Shown here: one piece after another, positions 31,579-34,230 of the stretch
Layout: every line of letters begins with the position of its first letter
How positions within the stretch are numbered: the first letter of the stretch is position 1
From: RGIG1995 sp045658315
Lineage (GTDB): Bacteria > Bacillota > Clostridia > Oscillospirales > CAG-272
Assembly: GCA_045658315.1 (NCBI GenBank)
Contig: JAZOUV010000024.1
Coordinates: forward strand, 1 to 34,230
Direction of reading: 5' to 3'
DNA length: 34,230 nucleotides
Made by a program: the position numbers and the translations under genes
The notes under the pieces: generated by a model
Database searches by the model: none
Seen by the model: only the letters and a program-made list of their open reading frames with translations
What the model was told of the DNA's origin: nothing

Positions 31579-32604
31579 TTATTTATATTCTTCGTATGTA
31601 CTTATTGCTTCTCCGATGCTGGGGACAAATACCTCTTCGCCGTATAAATCTTTGGTGTAACCGGGATATGTAATAGTCCTTGTTTTGTACGATTGGAAAG
31701 AAAACAAAAGGTCCATATGTTCCTTAAAATCGTCTAACGTAAAATTAGTTTCAAAATAACCTAATGTATCGGAAAATAAAGATACTGCCGTTCCGATATA
31801 AGCGGGAGAAGTAAGCTTATGCATCAGTGACTGCGAAAAATCAACCATAAGCCTCTCACGCGTATAATTTGACGCTGGTGGATAATCTTTGAATCTCAGC
31901 ATGGACACAGTCTGCTTAGGTGTCAATTCCTGAAGACCGCTTTTTAAATTAATTTCAAGATTCTGCGTAGAATCTACGTAGTACATATCGTAAGGAACAT
32001 CGTATGTAATATTACCGACTTTTTTCAAAGCTTTTACGCAGTCTTCAACGCTTATAACTGCCAAATGTTCAACTCTGATACCCGTCAAAGCAAACACGCA
32101 GTCCACCATATAAGATGCTCCCTTTTCGCTGTAAAGCTGGGATACAGTCTTGTTTGTAGACTGATTTACGATTGCATTTGCCGGAATAGAAGAAAACATA
32201 AACGTTTTCTTTGCCCTATCGATTTTCATCAATAATAACGAATCGGCAGAAACTACTCTTTTCTTAACGTATAATCCGTTTTCATCATATCCTGAGTCTT
32301 TATAATTCAATATACTAGGCTGATAATCAGTTCCGACAAAGAGAAACGTTGCATTTGTAACATCTCCGGCAGGAATAACAATTTCTTCTGTATCTGTTTT
32401 ATCATCTGCTCCGGCAGGCTCATTTGACTGGGGATCGGTAACCGGAAGAGGATTTCTCTTGGTTTCTTCAGCCACTGTACTGTCTTCGAGTGTAGGAGCA
32501 GAAAAACTAAACGAAAAAGAACTTTTCGATATGCTGAAGGCAAGAATCCCCAAAACGCCCAAAGACAACACTAATGATATTATAAATGCCCTGAGTGAAC
32601 GCAT
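31579..32604 (-). CDS. LCP-like (LytR-CpsA-Psr) extracellular protein, divergent
   Basis: About 341 residues from ATG 32604, seven bases after GGAGGAG; an in-frame codon at 32676 falls on the promoter -10 box. A membrane anchor (about 5-25) leads to a Ser/Thr/Glu-rich linker and an outer domain. That domain keeps the LCP plan: F-L-F-V-G-T-D, S-A-D-S-L-L-L-M-K-I-D, V-Y-D-type I-T-Y-D-V-P-Y-D-M-Y-Y, then L-x-I-N-L-K-S-G-L-Q-E-L-T-P and F-x-x-R-E-R-L-M. LCP proteins attach teichoic acids or glycans to peptidoglycan. Here several usual Arg/Asp residues of the pyrophosphate pocket (R-x-D-T, S-I-P-R-D) read S-A-D-S and S-I-P-A-N, so catalysis may be lost or changed. Confidence 0.75.
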   Translation of the reverse strand: MRSLRAFIISLVLSLGVLGILAFSISKSSFSFSFSAPTLEDSTVAEETKRNPLPVTDPQSNEPAGADDKTDTEEIVIPAGDVTNATFLFVGTDYQPSILNYKDSGYDENGLYVKKRVVSADSLLLMKIDRAKKTFMFSSIPANAIVNQSTNKTVSQLYSEKGASYMVDCVFALTGIRVEHLAVISVEDCVKALKKVGNITYDVPYDMYYVDSTQNLEINLKSGLQELTPKQTVSMLRFKDYPPASNYTRERLMVDFSQSLMHKLTSPAYIGTAVSLFSDTLGYFETNFTLDDFKEHMDLLFSFQSYKTRTITYPGYTKDLYGEEVFVPSIGEAISTYEEYK

Positions 32605-32674
32605 TTTTTCTCCTCCTAATCTGTTTTTAGTTTTATTTCCGCCAAAACAATCACATTTTTGATTAATCTTAAAC

Positions 32675-32703
32675 ATTATAACAGATATGTATTAAAAAAT
32701 CAA
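32675..32703 (-). promoter_or_regulatory. Sigma-A promoter of the LCP-like gene
   Basis: On the - strand, TTGATT (32703-32698), 17 bp, TATAAT (32680-32675). An 11-bp tandem repeat ATCAAGACTTA (32699-32720, twice) overlaps the -35 region. Confidence 0.78.
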
Positions 32704-32793
32704 GACTTAATCAAGACTTATTAATTAAATCTATTGCTCAAACATAAAAATTAATTAAATCTCCAAAAAACATACTATTATAATCAAAACGAC

Positions 32794-32822
32794 TTGAAAA
32801 TTTTTTTATTGTATGTTATAAT
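32794..32822 (+). promoter_or_regulatory. Promoter of the tRNA-Arg transcription unit
   Basis: TTGAAA (32794-32799), 17 bp, TATAAT (32817-32822). The transcript should start near 32829, about 190 bases before the tRNA. Confidence 0.78.
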
Positions 32823-32844
32823 ACACGTCGTAAGTCAAATACAT

Positions 32845-32863
32845 CTGCATAGTTAAATGGATA
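32845..32863 (+). repeat. 19-nt copy of the 5' part of tRNA-Arg
   Basis: CTGCATAGTTAAATGGATA at 32845-32863 is identical to 33023-33041 in the tRNA (acceptor end and D-arm). The sequence after it shows no T-arm or anticodon arm that I can fold, so it looks like a degraded or partial tRNA copy just after the promoter. Confidence 0.7.
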
Positions 32864-33020
32864 ACACAGTTCAAGGATGCATTTTAATGCTCACCTTATA
32901 GTATCCGCAAAGATATACTCAAGCCTCGCAAGGATAGAGCGAAACATTACTCAAATTTTGTGTGTCCAATGTGCCAAACGCCATTTGTACACTCAAGCAA
33001 AAAACACAACTGAATAGAAC

Positions 33021-33095
33021 GCCTGCATAGTTAAATGGATATAATAAACCCCTCCTAAGGGTTAGTTATGGGTTCGATTCCCGTTGCGGGTGCCA
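33021..33095 (+). tRNA. tRNA-Arg (anticodon CCU), CCA encoded
   Basis: The cloverleaf folds by hand. Acceptor GCCTGCA (33021-33027) pairs with TGCGGGT, with two G-U pairs. The D-stem GTTA/TAAT closes a loop containing GG. The anticodon stem AACCC/GGGTT holds the loop CTCCTAA, giving anticodon CCT (reads AGG codons, Arg). The T-arm is ATGGG-TTCGATT-CCCGT. A discriminator G and encoded CCA end at 33095. Confidence 0.93.
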
Positions 33096-33097
33096 CT

Positions 33098-33132
33098 AAG
33101 CGGTCTATGAAGATATTTGTAGACCGCTTTTT
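33098..33132 (+). terminator. Terminator of the tRNA-Arg unit
   Basis: AAGCGGTCTA (33098-33107) pairs with TAGACCGCTT (33120-33129), followed by a T-run. It lies three bases after the CCA. Confidence 0.92.
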
Positions 33133-33150
33133 GTAAAAATCAATCTGTCG

Positions 33151-33231
33151 CAAGGGGAGTTTTCCACTTCGCGAAACTCTCGTAGAGGGCAAAAAATTGG
33201 CACGTGACGGCAATTTTCCCCAACGCCTTAT
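33151..33231. repeat. Palindromic intergenic element after tRNA-Arg
   Basis: No gene lies between 33133 and 33347. The stretch is GC-richer than its flanks and holds inverted arms: GAGTTT (33157-33162) with AAACTC (33174-33179), AATTG (33195-33199) with CAATT (33211-33215) around CACGTG, and outer GGGGA/TCCCC-like ends. It resembles a dispersed palindromic repeat; I cannot name its family. Confidence 0.4.
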
Positions 33232-33289
33232 CCTGTTCCCTAAAACTATGATTTTAGAGAAAAAAATATTTCTACATTTTTCTTTTTAA

Positions 33290-33318
33290 TTGATTTATTT
33301 ACATAATTATGATATAAT
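33290..33318 (+). promoter_or_regulatory. Promoter of the methyltransferase locus
   Basis: TTGATT (33290-33295), 17 bp, TATAAT (33313-33318). A GAGG ribosome site follows before ATG 33348. Confidence 0.78.
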
Positions 33319-33347
33319 AAATTGATACAAAATTTTAGAGGTTGGTA

Positions 33348-33533
33348 ATGAGTAAGAAGTTTGAGAATAACATTGAATACTTAAATTCAATATTAGAAAA
33401 CGCTAATAATTATTTATTAAGTGTTTTTTCAGCAGAACAAATTGAGCTATTGAGAGATAAATTAAAAAATATTACCGCAACGACCGTAGAGATACGATTA
33501 AAGAGTGGGTATATATTTACACAGCGTTTGTAA
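33348..33533 (+). pseudogene. N-terminal fragment of the broken methyltransferase
   Basis: 61 codons from ATG 33348 after GAGG. The first about 38 residues (S-K-K-F-E-N-N-I-E-Y-L-N-S-I-L-E-N-A-N) are helical and lead into the N-terminal extension; codons after the A6 run are read out of frame and stop at 33533. Taken alone it could be called a small hypothetical gene. Confidence 0.55.
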
Positions 33534-33587
33534 AAGAAATATATCAAAATAGCACCTCATGTCCTGACATAAATCTCGTAATTTTTT

Positions 33588-34097
33588 TTGCACAAAGATG
33601 ATGATGGTGCAAAAATCATCTGGGGGGATTGCCTTGATGTATTAAAAGGACTTCCTTCTGAATCTGTAGGACTTATGGTTACTTCTCCGCCATATTACAA
33701 TGCAAGAGAATATTCCCAATGGAAAAATCTCACTTTGTACTTAGAAGATATGCGTGCTATTATTCGTGAGGCATATCGTGTATTAGATAATCATAGGGTA
33801 TTTGTATTTAATGTTGGTGATATATTTGATAACGACAATTTAACAACCACATCAACATGGGGCAAGCGACGCATACCATTGGGGGCGTATTTTACTCAAA
33901 TTTTTGAAGAAGAAGGTTTTACATTTGTAGACGATTTTATTTGGGATAAAGGCGAAGTACAGAGTCAACGTCAAAAGAACGGAAACAACCCATATCCCTT
34001 TTATCAATACCCACTAAATTGTTATGAGCATATTTTTATTTTCCACAAGCACAGAAATGACCCTATTAGGTTCCCGTGTCCTATATGTGGGCATTGA
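33588..34097 (+). CDS. Core fragment of a DNA methyltransferase with TSPPY motif
   Basis: 169 codons from TTG 33588, which has no ribosome site and probably is not a true start. The fragment carries I-I-W-G-D-C-L-D-V-L-K-G-L-P-S-E-S-V-G-L-M-V-T-S-P-P-Y-Y-N-A-R-E-Y, the catalytic motif IV (T-S-P-P-Y) of N4-cytosine/N6-adenine amino-methyltransferases. D-F-I-W-D-K-G-E-V-Q-S and a target-recognition part follow, ending P-C-P-I-C-G-H. Full-length enzymes go on for about 100-150 more residues with the SAM-binding F-x-G-x-G motif, which is absent. See the pseudogene entry for the joining. Confidence 0.8.
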   Translation: MHKDDDGAKIIWGDCLDVLKGLPSESVGLMVTSPPYYNAREYSQWKNLTLYLEDMRAIIREAYRVLDNHRVFVFNVGDIFDNDNLTTTSTWGKRRIPLGAYFTQIFEEEGFTFVDDFIWDKGEVQSQRQKNGNNPYPFYQYPLNCYEHIFIFHKHRNDPIRFPCPICGH

Positions 34098-34180
34098 ACT
34101 TAATAAAGAAATGTTCGCAAAAAGTAGTCTTGAAAACCTAAACAAAAAATTACCAAATAAAGTTATTTCGGAGTATAATT

Positions 34181-34230
34181 ATGAGCATAACTGAAGAAAC
34201 TAAAAAACTGGTCATAGGCTTATATGGAGA
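34181..34230 (+). CDS. Start of a downstream gene, probable restriction-modification partner (partial)
   Basis: ATG 34181 follows GGAG by seven bases and overlaps the last 14 bases of the methyltransferase remnant. The first residues are M-S-I-T-E-E-T-K-K-L-V-I-G-L-Y-G; the gene leaves the window after 50 bases. Overlap with a methyltransferase end is typical for a restriction endonuclease gene, but the sequence is too short to confirm this. Confidence 0.55.
   Translation, partial: MSITEETKKLVIGLYG

Larger units (their letters stand above)
33348..34194 (+). pseudogene. Broken DNA methyltransferase (two frameshifts and an internal deletion)
   Basis: Three reading frames can be joined into one protein. 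Frame 0 from ATG 33348 ends at 33533 but makes sense only to about 33463. An A6 run (33464-33469) then shifts into frame 2, which reads Y-R-N-D-R-R-D-T-I-K-E-W-V-Y-I-Y-T-A-F-V-K-E-I-Y-type sequence until a T8 run (33582-33589). One base less there returns to frame 0 (D-D-D-G-A-K-I-I-W-G-D-C-L). That part ends at 34097, but frame 1 continues it from 34081 as L-Y-V-G-I-E-L-N-K-E-M-F, the usual end of a class-beta methyltransferase. The motif between (D-P-F-x-G-S-G-T-T, SAM binding) is missing, so a deletion joined the halves. The next gene starts inside its last codons. Confidence 0.7.

Noticed and set aside
32845..32920. A second complete tRNA gene after the promoter
   Set aside because: Only the acceptor and D-arm part matches; I could not find an anticodon arm or a TTCGA T-loop in the following 80 bases.

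Overview
The window looks like a chromosomal piece of a low-GC, spore-forming Clostridia-type Firmicute, probably a gut or rumen relative of the Oscillospiraceae/Ruminococcaceae. The grounds are AT-rich DNA with strong AGGAGG-type ribosome sites and many GTG/TTG starts, an intact sigma-K gene, a SipL-like DUF3794+LysM spore-coat protein, the MEP-pathway gene dxs, a single-chain glycyl-tRNA synthetase, and several consensus sigma-A promoters with exact 17-bp spacers. The species assignment is inference; no rRNA is present.

Region 1 (1-6871) is a one-directional surface-protein operon. It starts with the 3' end of a SipW/ER-type signal peptidase I. Five proteins follow whose signal peptides end in the SipW-type pattern A-[WY]-[FY]: a TasA/camelysin-like protein, a 704-residue protein with a TasA-like head and a beta-helix body, two further small TasA-like proteins, and one with a Thr/Ser/Pro/Glu-rich tail. 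One gene in the series instead has an ordinary Sec signal and a PPQTG sortase-type C-terminus. A small four-to-six-cysteine protein closes the operon before a terminator. This resembles a biofilm-fibre (tasA-sipW type) locus with its own cell-wall anchor protein. It is the best candidate for an under-described system here.

Region 2 (6950-19721) is mostly housekeeping and sporulation: a small membrane protein, a GNAT acetyltransferase, proC, two multi-span membrane proteins (SpoIIM-like candidate and YesL-like), sipL-like, sigK, dxs, a Ppx/GppA-like phosphatase, a TrmH-family RNA methyltransferase, trpS, and two genes of unknown function. Region 3 (19722-24898) holds a PDZ/radical-SAM DUF512 protein, a zinc-ribbon/TM/DUF5050-like protein, der and plsY.

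Region 4 (24899-25270) has no gene. It is a hairpin-array element bounded by imperfect 25-bp inverted repeats and looks like a MITE-type repeat. Region 5 (25360-32604) carries a Pit phosphate transporter, a KtrB/KtrA potassium uptake pair, a membrane-anchored PIG-L-family deacetylase with a coiled-coil tail, glyS, and an LCP-like protein.

Region 6 (32700-34230) is an AT-rich accessory end. It contains a tRNA-Arg(CCU) gene with its own promoter and terminator, a 19-nt copy of the tRNA 5' part 178 bp upstream, a palindromic intergenic element, and a DNA methyltransferase gene broken by two homopolymer frameshifts and an internal deletion. The start of another gene follows, probably a restriction partner, and runs off the window.
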